Positions 36,206 through 45,036 of a stretch of 64,000 bases of DNA are shown here, piece by piece; position 1 is the stretch's first letter, and each line of letters starts with the position of its first letter. The DNA comes from CAZGMJ01 sp964526785 (GTDB taxonomy: Bacteria; Planctomycetota; Phycisphaerae; Sedimentisphaerales; Anaerobacaceae): assembly GCA_964526785.1 (NCBI GenBank), contig CAZGMJ010000015.1:30223-94222 (forward strand). Reading direction: 5' to 3'. Made by a program: the position numbers and the translations under genes. The notes below the pieces were generated by a model that was not told where the DNA came from, ran no database searches, and worked only from the letters and a program-made list of their open reading frames with translations.

Positions 36206-37384
36206 CTACGCGTCCGGATGCCGCCATTGCTCAACTATCGAGACATCTTTGTCCCCCCGGCCGGAGAGATTGACAACGACTGTCGTCTCAGGATCTACCC
36301 GGCCCTTCAAACTGAGCACATACGCCAGTGCATGCGAACTCTCAAGGGCGGGCAGGATACCTTCGCTGCGCGTTAACTGGTGAAAGGCTTCCACCACCGC
36401 ACCATCTTCGGCCGCGACATATTCCGCCCGTCCGATGTCCTTAAGATAGCAATGCTCCGGTCCCACTGCGGGATAGTCCAGGCCTGCACTGATCGATTCG
36501 GTATCGCATACCTGACCATACTCATCCTGAAGCAGATAGGATCGAGCCCCGTGCAAGATGCCCGGACGGCCCGCCACAAGTGTGGCTGCGTGCCTGCCGC
36601 TGCTCACGCTCTCGCCTCCCGCCTCGACGCCCACGAGTCTGACCTGCTCATCGTCGAGAAAGCCTGAGAATATGCCTATGGCGTTGCTGCCGCCTCCCAC
36701 GCATGCTGTCACTATGTCGGGCAACCGTCCCATTTGATCCAGACACTGTTGCCGGGCCTCAGCGCCGATACAACTCTGAAAATGGCGAACGATGCTCGGA
36801 TACGGATGAGGACCGGCGGCCGTACCGAACAGATAAAATGTGTCGTCTACGTGCGCGGTCCAGTATCTCAAGGCGTCGTTGATGGCGTCTTTCAGCGTTC
36901 CGGTCGAACCCTCCACACCAATGACTTGGGCACCGCACAACTTCATCTTGTGCACATTGACGCTCTGGCGTTCGACGTCCGTCACTCCCATGAAGATCCT
37001 GGTCTCCATCCCGAACAGAGCTCCGATCATGGCGGTCCCCAAACCGTGCTGGCCGGCGCCGGTCTCTGCAATGAGTCGCGTCTTGCCCATGTACCTGGCA
37101 AGCAAGCCCTGGCCAAGGGTGTTATTAACCTTGTGGGCGCCGCCGTGCAGGAGGTCTTCGCGCTTGAGGTAAACCGTACAACCAGCCAGTGCGCTGAATC
37201 GTCTGGCGTAGTACAGTGGACTTGGCCGGCCCGCGTAGTTGCTTTGCAGGTCCTGCAGTTCCGCATTGAACCTCTCATCGTCGCGATAGCAGTCAAACGC
37301 GCTTTCCAACTCCTCGAGCGCCGGTATCAACACCTCCGGTACGTAAAACCCGCCGAACTGGCCGTATCTTCCATCATGTTTCAT
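36206..37384 (-). CDS. trpB: tryptophan synthase beta subunit
   Basis: A 392-residue PLP enzyme that joins indole and serine to make tryptophan. The PLP lysine is Lys85 in the motif HGGAHKVNNTL (most homologs have HTGAHK). The Gly-rich phosphate-binding loop is CVGGGSNAIGIF. The ATG at 37384 follows AGGGA at normal spacing and is preferred over the in-frame TTG two codons earlier. It is the trpB1 type, with the complete N-terminal region needed to pair with trpA. Confidence 0.97.
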   Translation of the reverse strand: MKHDGRYGQFGGFYVPEVLIPALEELESAFDCYRDDERFNAELQDLQSNYAGRPSPLYYARRFSALAGCTVYLKREDLLHGGAHKVNNTLGQGLLARYMGKTRLIAETGAGQHGLGTAMIGALFGMETRIFMGVTDVERQSVNVHKMKLCGAQVIGVEGSTGTLKDAINDALRYWTAHVDDTFYLFGTAAGPHPYPSIVRHFQSCIGAEARQQCLDQMGRLPDIVTACVGGGSNAIGIFSGFLDDEQVRLVGVEAGGESVSSGRHAATLVAGRPGILHGARSYLLQDEYGQVCDTESISAGLDYPAVGPEHCYLKDIGRAEYVAAEDGAVVEAFHQLTRSEGILPALESSHALAYVLSLKGRVDPETTVVVNLSGRGDKDVSIVEQWRHPDA

Positions 37385-37436
37385 ATACAAATCCCTGTCG
37401 TGTTCTTTCGGTGAACCCGCAAAAAAGCCGCGTCGC

Positions 37437-38054
37437 TCAACCTCTTACGAATCGGATATTCTCAAATAGTGCTCGTAATTTCTTATGATCCTTCCTTCCG
37501 GGCTTCGATTCGACCCCGCTGCAAATATCGATACCATACACACCCAACTCAACCGCAGCAGCCGCATTCTCCGGATCGATACCGCCGGCAAGAAAGACCC
37601 GCTTGCCTATATGTCCCACGATATTCCAGTCAAAAGTCTTTCCCGTACCTCCGTATAGTTCTCCATCGAACGCATCCAGGAGTACGGCATCGGTGTAGAA
37701 CGCCTCAGCCTTGTCGATGTCGGCCGTGTCTTCAACGCGCAGCGCCTTCATCGTCTTGACATTCACCGACATCAGCGACTGGCAGAATTCCGGCGTTTCG
37801 TCTCCATGCAGTTGCACCCAATTCAACTGGCAATGGTCGCTGATCTGCCGTATCCGTTCAACAGGCTCGTTCACAAAGACTCCCGCAACGTCGACGAAAC
37901 CGGGCAGTTTGCGAATAATCGCTATCGCTTCATCAGGCGTCACGTACCGGGGGCTCTTCTCGTAGAAATTGAAACCGAGCAGGTCCGCCCCCAGATCGAG
38001 CGAGACTTTCGCGTCCTCATAATTGGTGACGCCACATATTTTTACCTTGGTCAT
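37437..38054 (-). CDS. trpF: phosphoribosylanthranilate isomerase
   Basis: A 205-residue TIM-barrel enzyme that converts phosphoribosylanthranilate to the carboxyphenylamino-deoxyribulose phosphate form. It starts MTKVKICGVTNYEDA, where the Cys is the catalytic base, and has WVQLHGDE and the C-terminal GIDICSGVESKPGRKDHKK phosphate-binding region. I use the ATG at 38054; an adjacent ATG at 38057 is equally possible. Earlier in-frame codons lie inside trpD. The ribosome site is weak. A trpC gene, usual between trpD and trpF, is absent. Confidence 0.95.
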   Translation of the reverse strand: MTKVKICGVTNYEDAKVSLDLGADLLGFNFYEKSPRYVTPDEAIAIIRKLPGFVDVAGVFVNEPVERIRQISDHCQLNWVQLHGDETPEFCQSLMSVNVKTMKALRVEDTADIDKAEAFYTDAVLLDAFDGELYGGTGKTFDWNIVGHIGKRVFLAGGIDPENAAAAVELGVYGIDICSGVESKPGRKDHKKLRALFENIRFVRG

Positions 38055-38082
38055 CATGCCGGATACCACATTTGACGGCGCG

Positions 38083-39105
38083 TTACGAACTCCTGTTCGA
38101 TACTTCGACAAACTTCTCAAGGGTGTCCAATGCAGCCCCTTGCTCAATACTGTCGAGAGCCTTGCCGAGTCCGGAGGCAAAGTCGTGCGCGATACCCGCG
38201 ACAATCAAAGCCGCCGCTGCATTGAGAACAACAATATCCCGACACGGCCCCTTGTTCTTCCCCGCCAGCACGTCTCGCACCACCGCCGCATTGCCGATGG
38301 CATCCCCTGTTCGCAACTCATCCACAGAAGTGCTTTGAATGCCGTAATCGGCCGGATCCAGCTCGAAGGCTTCGACCTCCCCCTCAACCAATTGCCGAAC
38401 CTGCGTCTTGCCGAGAATGCTGATCTCATCCATCCCCTGGCCGTGCACCACCATCGCCCGCTTGGCTCCCAGCAATTTCAGCGTCTCGCAGATGCGATCG
38501 ATAAGCGCCTCTTCAGCCACGCCTATAACCTGAGCGTTGGCCCCTGCGGGATTGGCAAGCGGCCCAAGAATGTTGAATGCCGTGCGAAAATCCAGGCTCT
38601 TTCGAATTGGCTGTACGAACCGCATCGCCGGATGAAACTTCGGCGCGTACATGAATCCGATGTGCGCCTGACGAATACACTCGGCGACAACCTCCGGCCC
38701 CGGATCGATATTCACGCCCAATTCCTGCAACACGTCGGCCGAACCGCACCGGCTCGTTATCCCGCGGTTGCCGTGCTTGGCCACATATGCACCGGCCCCG
38801 GCCGCCACAACCGCCGCCGCAGTGGAAATATTGAACGTCTTGACCGTCGCTCCCCCCGTCCCGCACGTATCGATCAGCGTATCGACATCGACCTCAACGC
38901 GCACGGCATGTTCGCGCAGTGATTGCGCCAGACCCGCGATCTCCTCGGCGGTCGCACGCTTGAGCCGCATTGCCGCCAGAAAAGCCGCAATCTGCACTTC
39001 AGTGACTTCCCCTTCGAAGATCGTATCCTGCAGGGCCTTCGCCTGATCGAGAGTAAGGTCGCCGCCGTTCAATATGATTTCCAGGTACTCCGTTATCTTT
39101 GCCAT
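38083..39105 (-). CDS. trpD: anthranilate phosphoribosyltransferase
   Basis: A 340-residue enzyme that adds the PRPP ribose phosphate to anthranilate. The glycine-rich PRPP site is DTCGTGGATVKTFNIST and the second signature is KHGNRGITSRCGSADVLQ. The ATG at 39105 has GGGAG upstream; a codon seven residues earlier would overlap trpG. It starts 14 bases after the trpG stop, consistent with a coupled operon. Confidence 0.97.
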   Translation of the reverse strand: MAKITEYLEIILNGGDLTLDQAKALQDTIFEGEVTEVQIAAFLAAMRLKRATAEEIAGLAQSLREHAVRVEVDVDTLIDTCGTGGATVKTFNISTAAAVVAAGAGAYVAKHGNRGITSRCGSADVLQELGVNIDPGPEVVAECIRQAHIGFMYAPKFHPAMRFVQPIRKSLDFRTAFNILGPLANPAGANAQVIGVAEEALIDRICETLKLLGAKRAMVVHGQGMDEISILGKTQVRQLVEGEVEAFELDPADYGIQSTSVDELRTGDAIGNAAVVRDVLAGKNKGPCRDIVVLNAAAALIVAGIAHDFASGLGKALDSIEQGAALDTLEKFVEVSNRSS

Positions 39106-39119
39106 GATGCACTCCCGGA

Positions 39120-39710
39120 TCAACACTTGACTGAAGTTGCCATCGACAGAATATTCTCAATGATCCTGCCACCCGCGGGTGTCAGAATGCTCTCGGGATG
39201 AAACTGTACGCCGTACACGGGCAGCCCTCTGTGCCGAATACCCATCACCACGTCCTCGAATCTCGCCGTCACTTCCAGACAATCCGGCACGCTCGTCGCG
39301 CACAGACTGTGATAGCGGCCGGCCTGCAGGGGATTCTCCACGCCCTCGAACACGCCCCGGCCGTTATGCGTCACCCGCGAAGGCTTGCCGTGCATCGGCG
39401 CCGGAGCATGGCCGACCTGGCCGCCAAAGTGCTGAACGATCACCTGATGGCCCAGACACACGCCAAAAACGGGCAGCTTGTCCTTGAAATACTCCACAGC
39501 CGCCAGCGACACACCCGCCGTATCCGGCGTGCCCGGCCCCGGCGACACAACAAGCAAATCCGGCTCGAAATCGCCGGCGACCGCCTTAAGCTGCTCCAGA
39601 TCGGTATCGGCACGATATACCTTTGCGTCGCAATCGCGCTTGCAGAAATCGTCCACGAGGTTGTACGTGAACGAGTCAAAATTGTCGATGAAAAGCACTT
39701 TTCTGCTCAT
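39120..39710 (-). CDS. trpG: anthranilate synthase glutamine amidotransferase subunit
   Basis: A 196-residue class-I glutamine amidotransferase that supplies ammonia to TrpE. The catalytic triad is Cys85 (GVCLGHQ), His171 and Glu173 (QFHPES). It is 43 bases downstream of trpE. A para-aminobenzoate role (pabA) is possible for this family, but the operon position favours tryptophan synthesis. Confidence 0.95.
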   Translation of the reverse strand: MSRKVLFIDNFDSFTYNLVDDFCKRDCDAKVYRADTDLEQLKAVAGDFEPDLLVVSPGPGTPDTAGVSLAAVEYFKDKLPVFGVCLGHQVIVQHFGGQVGHAPAPMHGKPSRVTHNGRGVFEGVENPLQAGRYHSLCATSVPDCLEVTARFEDVVMGIRHRGLPVYGVQFHPESILTPAGGRIIENILSMATSVKC

Positions 39711-39753
39711 GGCTCTACACCCTTATATCATCCGGCCGTCCGTTCGGCCAATT

Positions 39754-41406
39754 TCAATTATCATCCTTCGCTGCCATTTCAGCAGCCTGCGATGCACGAT
39801 CCGCCGCCGAAACGCCGCCGCGCACCGCTCGCAGACAGGACATCGACTTGTGATTCGTCTCTTCGAATTCGGTCTTCGGAACGCTGTCGTGAACGATCCC
39901 CGCTCCAACCCGCACATACGCGGTATGGTCCTTGACCTGCAGGCTGCGAATCGTAATGCAACTGTCGAACTGCCCATCGACCGTCAGGTACATCACCGCC
40001 CCGCCGTAGTAGCCCCGCTTGGTCCTTTCCAACTCCCGAATGATTTTCATCGCCTCGATCTTGGGTGCCCCGGTCAGCGTTCCCATGTTCATCGTGGCCA
40101 GATACGCACTCAGTGCATCCAGGTCCTTTGCGAGCGTGCCCTTGACGTTGCTGACCAGATGCTGCACGGACTCGTATTTCTCCGTTATCAGCAGTTCCGT
40201 CACAACCCGGCTGCCCGGCTCGGAGACCCGCGCAATATCATTCCGCGCCAGATCGACCAGCATGATATGCTCGGCCAGTTCCTTCCGATCGAGCTTCAAC
40301 TCCGCCTCGTAACGAAAATCCGTGTCGAGATCGATCTCGTCGCCGATACGTCCGCGCGGCTTCGTGCCCGCAATAGGACGAATCTCCACCTTCCTGTTCT
40401 CGGTGCCGCTGACCCGCAGATTCAACTCGGGACTGGACCCCATCAATACCGTGTTCGGCGTATTCAGATAGAACATGTACGGCGAAGGATTCAGCACGCG
40501 CAGCCGTTTGTACACATCCAGCGGCTCGTCCGGACACGGCTCGGTCACGGTCCTGCTGAGAACCACCTGAAAAATATCGCCGTCGAGAATGTGCTGTTTG
40601 GCGGCCTGCACCATCTTCTCGTACTCCGGCTGCTCGGTATCGGTGCCGGGCCCCGGCAGATCACCCACGTGGCTGGTCCCCTTCGGAGCGTCGAAGCGAG
40701 CCATATTGAAGTAGTAGTCGAACGTATCCTGCGCCTCGGCCACTACGACCTCACGGTCTCCATCGGTGATGATGCAGTTGACGACCAGATAGCCCTGGCC
40801 GTGCTCATGGTCCATCAAGAAGATGTTGTCCGCGAAGTACAACTCGTAATCGGGATTCTCGAGCAGGTCCTCCTCGTTGGCGGGAAGCTTTTCGAACTGA
40901 TCGATAAAATCGTAGCTAAGCGCCCCCAGAAGCCCGCACGTAACACGGAAGGGCTTGCTCGCCAGCTTGAACGAGAAAGCCACCGCCCTCAGCACGTCCA
41001 TCTGGTTCGTGCTCTTGAGCCGCGTCTGCTCGTCAACACCTGGCTTGGCCTCCCTGATGTGCCCTGAAATGGCCTGCTCGCTGAAATCCACCGATTCACA
41101 GAAGCCGAACCGCTCGGGATCGCTCCCCAGGTACTCTACCATGCGCCGGCCCGTACCGGTCAGGGCCCTGATAGTGAAATCGCGCCCCGTACCCGCAACG
41201 TACAACGCCGGGCGGGTCGTCCCGAAACTCAAGGCCCCGCTGCCGGTCAGGTACTCGCGCGATTCGAACAGGCACGAATGCTCCGCCCGCCCATAGTCGC
41301 TCAGCTTGGCGAAAAAGTCCATCGGATCGTCCATATCGATCCGCTTGACGATGGGAACGATCTGGCCCGGGGCCGCACTGTGAATAATCTGCCTGTAATC
41401 GTCCAT
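39754..41406 (-). CDS. trpE: anthranilate synthase component I
   Basis: A 550-residue chorismate-using enzyme. The catalytic core (about 250-530) has GDIFQVVLSRTV, the conserved PIAGTKPRG motif and the metal/chorismate region AEHIMLVDLARND. The N-terminal third carries the feedback region, but the classical LLES tryptophan-binding motif is not clear (CLFESREYLTGSG is the likely equivalent). The ATG at 41406 has GAGGA upstream. The gene starts 60 bases after the leader attenuator terminator, so its transcription depends on antitermination. Confidence 0.95.
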   Translation of the reverse strand: MDDYRQIIHSAAPGQIVPIVKRIDMDDPMDFFAKLSDYGRAEHSCLFESREYLTGSGALSFGTTRPALYVAGTGRDFTIRALTGTGRRMVEYLGSDPERFGFCESVDFSEQAISGHIREAKPGVDEQTRLKSTNQMDVLRAVAFSFKLASKPFRVTCGLLGALSYDFIDQFEKLPANEEDLLENPDYELYFADNIFLMDHEHGQGYLVVNCIITDGDREVVVAEAQDTFDYYFNMARFDAPKGTSHVGDLPGPGTDTEQPEYEKMVQAAKQHILDGDIFQVVLSRTVTEPCPDEPLDVYKRLRVLNPSPYMFYLNTPNTVLMGSSPELNLRVSGTENRKVEIRPIAGTKPRGRIGDEIDLDTDFRYEAELKLDRKELAEHIMLVDLARNDIARVSEPGSRVVTELLITEKYESVQHLVSNVKGTLAKDLDALSAYLATMNMGTLTGAPKIEAMKIIRELERTKRGYYGGAVMYLTVDGQFDSCITIRSLQVKDHTAYVRVGAGIVHDSVPKTEFEETNHKSMSCLRAVRGGVSAADRASQAAEMAAKDDN

Positions 41407-41459
41407 ATTCCGTGTCCTCAATCGTAGCTTTGTATTGCCAGCCTGCCAAAAATACAAAC

Positions 41460-41498
41460 AAAAAAAGCAGCCTGCCGGAGTCTATTCCAACAGGCTGC
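41460..41498 (-). terminator. attenuator terminator of trp operon (segments 3:4)
   Basis: On the minus strand segment 3, GCAGCCTGTTGGA (41498-41486), pairs with segment 4, TCCGGCAGGCTGC (41479-41467). They form a 13-base-pair stem with two G-U pairs and a six-base loop, followed by seven T residues. It lies 54 bases before the trpE start codon and cannot serve an upstream gene of its own, because a promoter and a leader peptide lie between it and the gene at 41753. Confidence 0.92.
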
Positions 41499-41570
41499 TG
41501 TCTAAATCGGGTCTATTCGGGTTCTTAGTTTAGCAAACTACCGCCCGCCTGCCGGAATTATCCTGCAGGC
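41486..41570 (-). promoter_or_regulatory. trp leader antitermination segments
   Basis: Segment 1, GCCTGC (41570-41565), just after the Trp codons, pairs perfectly with GCAGGC of segment 2. Segment 2, CCGGCAGGC (41555-41547), can instead pair with GCCTGTTGG of segment 3 as nine pairs including two G-U. Segments 2 and 4 share the sequence TCCGGCAGGC, so they compete for segment 3. A ribosome stalled on the Trp codons would cover segment 1, free segment 2 and prevent the terminator. Confidence 0.85.
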
Positions 41571-41611
41571 CACCACCAACCAAACACGTTGTTGCGGTTC
41601 ATTTGCCTCAT
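41558..41611 (-). CDS. trpL: trp operon leader peptide
   Basis: A 17-residue leader, MRQMNRNNVFGWWWPAG, with three consecutive TGG codons right before attenuator segment 1. It is classic for ribosome-mediated tryptophan attenuation. A 14-residue form starting at the second ATG (41602) is possible. The promoter places the likely transcript start within a few bases of the first ATG, so the 17-residue form may be translated nearly leaderless. Confidence 0.88.
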   Translation of the reverse strand: MRQMNRNNVFGWWWPAG

Positions 41612-41618
41612 ATTGCAG

Positions 41619-41647
41619 ACTATACCAACACCCCGCCCATTTGTCAA
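41619..41647 (-). promoter_or_regulatory. trp operon promoter
   Basis: On the minus strand a perfect TTGACA (41647-41642) is separated by exactly 17 bases from TATAGT (41624-41619). It drives trpL, the attenuator and trpEGDFBA. Confidence 0.85.
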
Positions 41648-41752
41648 GCGCAATTGCACAGAATTCCCCCATTTCTCCATTGCAGCCGCGTCCTGCACTC
41701 AAAATCGCATCATCCAATCGCACAGCCACACACGCACTACAGTTCTCGGTCA

Positions 41753-43249
41753 TCAGTCATAATCGCCTCTACTTCTCTTTCGCCCTTTCAGCTTCTCCTG
41801 GAATTCCTCGTATTCCTTGACGAAATCTTTGAGTTCCTTGACCTGCTCAGGTTTGGCGCCGAGCTTTCCTTCGTCGATTTCCTTCAGCATGTCCTTGGCC
41901 CTTCGGAAGTACTGGAGATATTTTGCAGCGAGCGCCTGGGCCGGCCCGCCCATAACTGCACAATCCCAGTCAACAGTGCTCACTCGATCCAGCAATTCCT
42001 GCACCGTCGCCTCCTCGAGCTTCAGTTTGATGCCCTTGAGTCTCTCGACAACAGAGGGCTCAAGGCGGAGATGCCCCTTTTTCGCAAGATCAAGGAACTT
42101 TGCGGCGAGGGCCTGGCGATTCCCCAAGGACGATCCTCGATATTGCACCGGCGAGACATGAGTCTCTTCCAGATAGTTCGCTACATCTTCTACGGCGGTG
42201 GAGCCTTTGATGCGGTGGATAAGAACCTTGTTCTGATAGACTTTGGGCGGCAGCATGTTGCCGGAGGGATTCGCAAGGCGTTCAGTGATGTCCCTAATGT
42301 TCACCTGGCTGTTGTTGATCGTATTTTCGAGCCTGGAGACTTCGCCGCGCAGTGTGTCCCACTTGTGGTACAGATCCACGTAGTTCCTTTCTCTGGCCCG
42401 TATCTGCTCGGTCACCTGTTTCCTTGCCTCAAGACCACTAAGCTCTACCATTTGCTCGGCGAACATCAGGTCGAGCTTGAGCATGACCTGATTCGACTCA
42501 TTCTGCAGCGGTCTTTCTGGCTCGCCCTTTCTGTATTCCGTTATGGCCTTGAGCTTCGCTTGAATGCCCGTCAGTTCGATCTCCAGCGTGTCAAGCATCT
42601 TGTCCATTTCAGAAATAGTCTGCCTAGCAGCAGCGAGGGGGTCTGAGTCGAACTTATGAAGAGAGTCCAGGGTCTTCTCGTATTGATCGGAAGCAGCCTG
42701 GAGTTGTTTCTGTCTTTCCGGCAAGGCTTTCTGTGCCTGCTGGAACTCCTCCTGACACTCAGCCAGTCTGCGGTGGTACACGTCCATTTGCTCGTCAACG
42801 AGTCCCTGCAGACCATCGAGGTAAGCCTCTGCCATGATGCGCGCATCTGCTTCGGTCATGGCATAGAGCCAAGTCGGAAAGTGCTTGAGTATCTCCTGGG
42901 ATCCCTCGCAGGCCCAGACGGCAAAGCCCGTCTTGAGGAACTCCCGCTGTTCCTTCGAGAGATTTCTGGCAAGCGGGCTCGCCTGAATCCTCTTGAGCAC
43001 GCCCGATGCAGTTGTCTCATTGGGATGGTCTCTGTGAAGTATGAGCTGTGAAGCATACGGAGGTTTCACCGGACCAGGATCCTCGTATAACCTATTCAGC
43101 CTCTCCTCTGCGATGATCCAACCTGCATACTTGTCGTTTCGTTCGAACTTGATCTGGTCGTTGGGGTCATTCGCCTCGGACTGCGGTTGTGCGAAGGCAA
43201 TCGGGGCGATGAGGTTTACGATCAGCAGTGACAGAATCAGGCGTTTCAT
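41753..43249 (-). CDS. exported coiled-coil protein of sigma/anti-sigma operon
   Basis: A 498-residue exported protein with a signal peptide (MKRLILSLLIVNLIAPIAFAQ). The body is dominated by coiled coil (about 150-300, Gln/Glu/Leu-rich) and a helical C-terminus. I do not recognise the family. The ATG at 43249 has AAGGAG upstream and starts 19 bases after the frameshifted anti-sigma gene, so it is the third gene of a sigma/anti-sigma/effector operon. The likely role is periplasmic, in envelope stress or surface organisation; this is inference from position. Confidence 0.65.
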   Translation of the reverse strand: MKRLILSLLIVNLIAPIAFAQPQSEANDPNDQIKFERNDKYAGWIIAEERLNRLYEDPGPVKPPYASQLILHRDHPNETTASGVLKRIQASPLARNLSKEQREFLKTGFAVWACEGSQEILKHFPTWLYAMTEADARIMAEAYLDGLQGLVDEQMDVYHRRLAECQEEFQQAQKALPERQKQLQAASDQYEKTLDSLHKFDSDPLAAARQTISEMDKMLDTLEIELTGIQAKLKAITEYRKGEPERPLQNESNQVMLKLDLMFAEQMVELSGLEARKQVTEQIRARERNYVDLYHKWDTLRGEVSRLENTINNSQVNIRDITERLANPSGNMLPPKVYQNKVLIHRIKGSTAVEDVANYLEETHVSPVQYRGSSLGNRQALAAKFLDLAKKGHLRLEPSVVERLKGIKLKLEEATVQELLDRVSTVDWDCAVMGGPAQALAAKYLQYFRRAKDMLKEIDEGKLGAKPEQVKELKDFVKEYEEFQEKLKGRKRSRGDYD

Positions 43250-43268
43250 TTTCGTATCTCCTTGGCAA

Positions 43269-43782
43269 TTACTGGGTTCTCGATCTCGCTTGGGCTGCGG
43301 CATTTGTTTCAGGGTAGTAGTCCAGGATATATCTGTACTGGCTCATGGCCAGCTCTTTTGCGTGGGGCTTGCGGGCAAGGATCTCAGCGCCAGCCAGGAG
43401 TCTGGCGGCGCTTCCTTCGGCCATAATCTGCTGCTCGACCTGCTCGGCTGTCAGCGTTGGAGGTTCGGGACCTGCTGCCGGGCGACGGTGCAAAACCAGC
43501 GATGCGATGATGATCACGGCCGCAGCCGCTACAGAGGGCCAATGCTTCATCAGCGTGCGAGCGAATGATGGCCTTGAGGCAACCCGCTGCGAAGGCGTCT
43601 CGAGGTTGTCCTGCCAGATCGTTTGTGCCAACTTCAGCGATTTGGCGAGAGCGTCAACCTTGTCACGGCATGCACGACAATCCTCGATATGGCCCGTGAC
43701 CTCGGCAGCCCCGCCCTCATCGAGAACACCGTCGGCATAGTCGACCCATCTCTTCGAATTGTTCGCATTCGTTCTTAGTCAT
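43269..43782 (-). pseudogene. zinc-finger anti-sigma factor, apparent frameshift
   Basis: The ATG at 43782 overlaps the sigma gene stop (ATGA) and starts MTKNECEQFEEM, which is the beginning of a zf-HC2 anti-sigma domain. This frame closes at 43717 after 21 codons. The rest of the domain, WVDYADGVLDEGG, then GHIEDCRACRDK with the HxxxCxxC ligands, a membrane helix (VAAAAVIIIASLVL) and a short helical tail, lies in another frame that runs to 43269. Together they form one normal anti-sigma protein if one base is removed near 43748-43754. The downstream frame has only a TTG start (43631), which would lose the zinc finger. It may be a real loss, recoding or a sequence error. Confidence 0.78.
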
Positions 43783-44372
43783 CGTTCTATGCCCTTCTTG
43801 GCCAGTTGGCCCGCAAGTTTCAGCCTGGCCTCGCGGAGGCGGCTTCGTACAGTCGATGCCTTCAAATCCAGCACTCGACCTGTTTCCGCAGAATTCAGCC
43901 CGCAGAAGTACGTCAAGACCAGCGGCGCCAGCATTGTGCCGTCCAACTCTCTCAGGCCCAGTCGAACGTTCTCAATTTCCTCAGCAATAGCCGCTCTGCG
44001 CGCCGCGGAAGGAAATGTCGGCCGCGGCGCACGTTTGAGAATCTGTGACGCCTTCTTCGTAAACCTCTTGCGACGACGGTGCTCCGTCAGGCTGCGATTG
44101 ATGGTCCCCCTGGCAAGCCAGCACAGACAACTTCCCTCGCTGTCGAACCGATCTGTATTTTCGAGAGCCTTCACTGAGACATCCTGCAAACAATCGTCGA
44201 TATCCGCACCCGCCAGGGCCATGCCCGCCGCGATTGGCGTCAGCCGCACGCGCTGGGCCAGCAGCACATCCACAGGCCGAATCCCGGTTGAGCGCTTCGT
44301 GGCTCCGCACCCGGCCGCCCCCGTAGTATCCGCATTCGAGTCTCTCACTATCTCAACCTGTGCTGATTCCAT
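43779..44372 (-). CDS. ECF-type RNA polymerase sigma factor (second)
   Basis: A 197-residue sigma-70 family protein. Region 2 spans about residues 35-105 (DIDDCLQDVSVKALENTDRF) and region 4 about 130-190 (LNSAETGRVLDLKASTVRSRLREARLKL). The N-terminal 30 residues are low-complexity. The stop overlaps the anti-sigma start by ATGA, the usual arrangement of a sigma with its own membrane anti-sigma. It differs clearly from the sigma factor at 13308. Start at ATG 44372; ribosome site weak. Confidence 0.85.
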   Translation of the reverse strand: MESAQVEIVRDSNADTTGAAGCGATKRSTGIRPVDVLLAQRVRLTPIAAGMALAGADIDDCLQDVSVKALENTDRFDSEGSCLCWLARGTINRSLTEHRRRKRFTKKASQILKRAPRPTFPSAARRAAIAEEIENVRLGLRELDGTMLAPLVLTYFCGLNSAETGRVLDLKASTVRSRLREARLKLAGQLAKKGIER

Positions 44373-44550
44373 TTGCGCTCATCTATGACTATAAACGCGC
44401 GACCACCGCAAGGTGTTGACAGAAATATGATCTCTTTTTCCAGCCGCACACCTTGCATACCCCCCCCGCCAAACATAAAAGGCCCCGCTGAGGCCGGCGG
44501 TAACCGCCCCCCTTACAGGCCCTTCCGTATTCGAATGCTCAAAGAACGGG

Positions 44551-44976
44551 CTAAATCACGCCCTTTTTTAGGATAACGTTGGCATACAGGGCCTTCTCGC
44601 TGGTGGCGACCACTGCATACGCTTGCCTCGCCCGCTCGTAAAAGGCGAACCGCTCGACGAAATCGAAATCATCGAACTTCTCGCCGCCGGCCGTTACGAT
44701 CGTGCGATAATCCTCCCAGATAGTCGGCTTGGTGTCGTCGCCGGGGACAACCTCCATCAGGGCAACCGCCTTATCAACGTAAATATCCAGCGGGAATAAC
44801 TGCAAAATGGCTTCGAGCAACTCCGGGACGCCGTGGCCGTCGGCGCGAACCAGACGCCGGGCGATGGATGCGGCGGGAAAATTGCCGTCGGCAAGCACGA
44901 TCTCATCGCCGTGCCCCATTTCCATCAGGATCTTCATCAGTTCGGGTGAGATTATTGTTGGTATGCCTTTGAGCAT
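44551..44976 (-). CDS. fucU: L-fucose mutarotase (RbsD/FucU family)
   Basis: A 141-residue protein of the RbsD/FucU family, interconverting anomers of L-fucose or a related sugar. It matches the FucU pattern throughout: SPELMKILMEMGHGDEIVLAD with the conserved His near the start, then FAFYERARQAYAVVATSEKALYANVILKKGV at the end (given here only as the landmarks FAFYERA and LKKGV). AAAGGA precedes the ATG. It is third in a minus-strand operon with a symporter and a rhamnose mutarotase-like lipoprotein. The sugar could be fucose or another 6-deoxy-hexose. Confidence 0.9.
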   Translation of the reverse strand: MLKGIPTIISPELMKILMEMGHGDEIVLADGNFPAASIARRLVRADGHGVPELLEAILQLFPLDIYVDKAVALMEVVPGDDTKPTIWEDYRTIVTAGGEKFDDFDFVERFAFYERARQAYAVVATSEKALYANVILKKGVI

Positions 44977-45036
44977 GGTTCTTCGGTCCTTTCAGAAAGC
45001 CTGTCTCTTTGCCTGTCGCGCACTGGTGGTACTGGA

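Noticed and set aside
39478..41067. Long plus-strand open frame of 529 codons antisense to trpE and trpG
   Set aside because: It is a mirror of strongly conserved trp genes; its protein has no domain pattern and no ribosome site.
43269..43631. Short anti-sigma frame with TTG start as a complete gene
   Set aside because: It would lose the zinc finger whose ligands are visible just upstream in the same frame.
44528..44575. GGGC/GCCC followed by T residues on the plus strand as a terminator
   Set aside because: The stem has only four pairs and the strand is opposite to the fucU gene that ends here; no plus-strand gene needs it.
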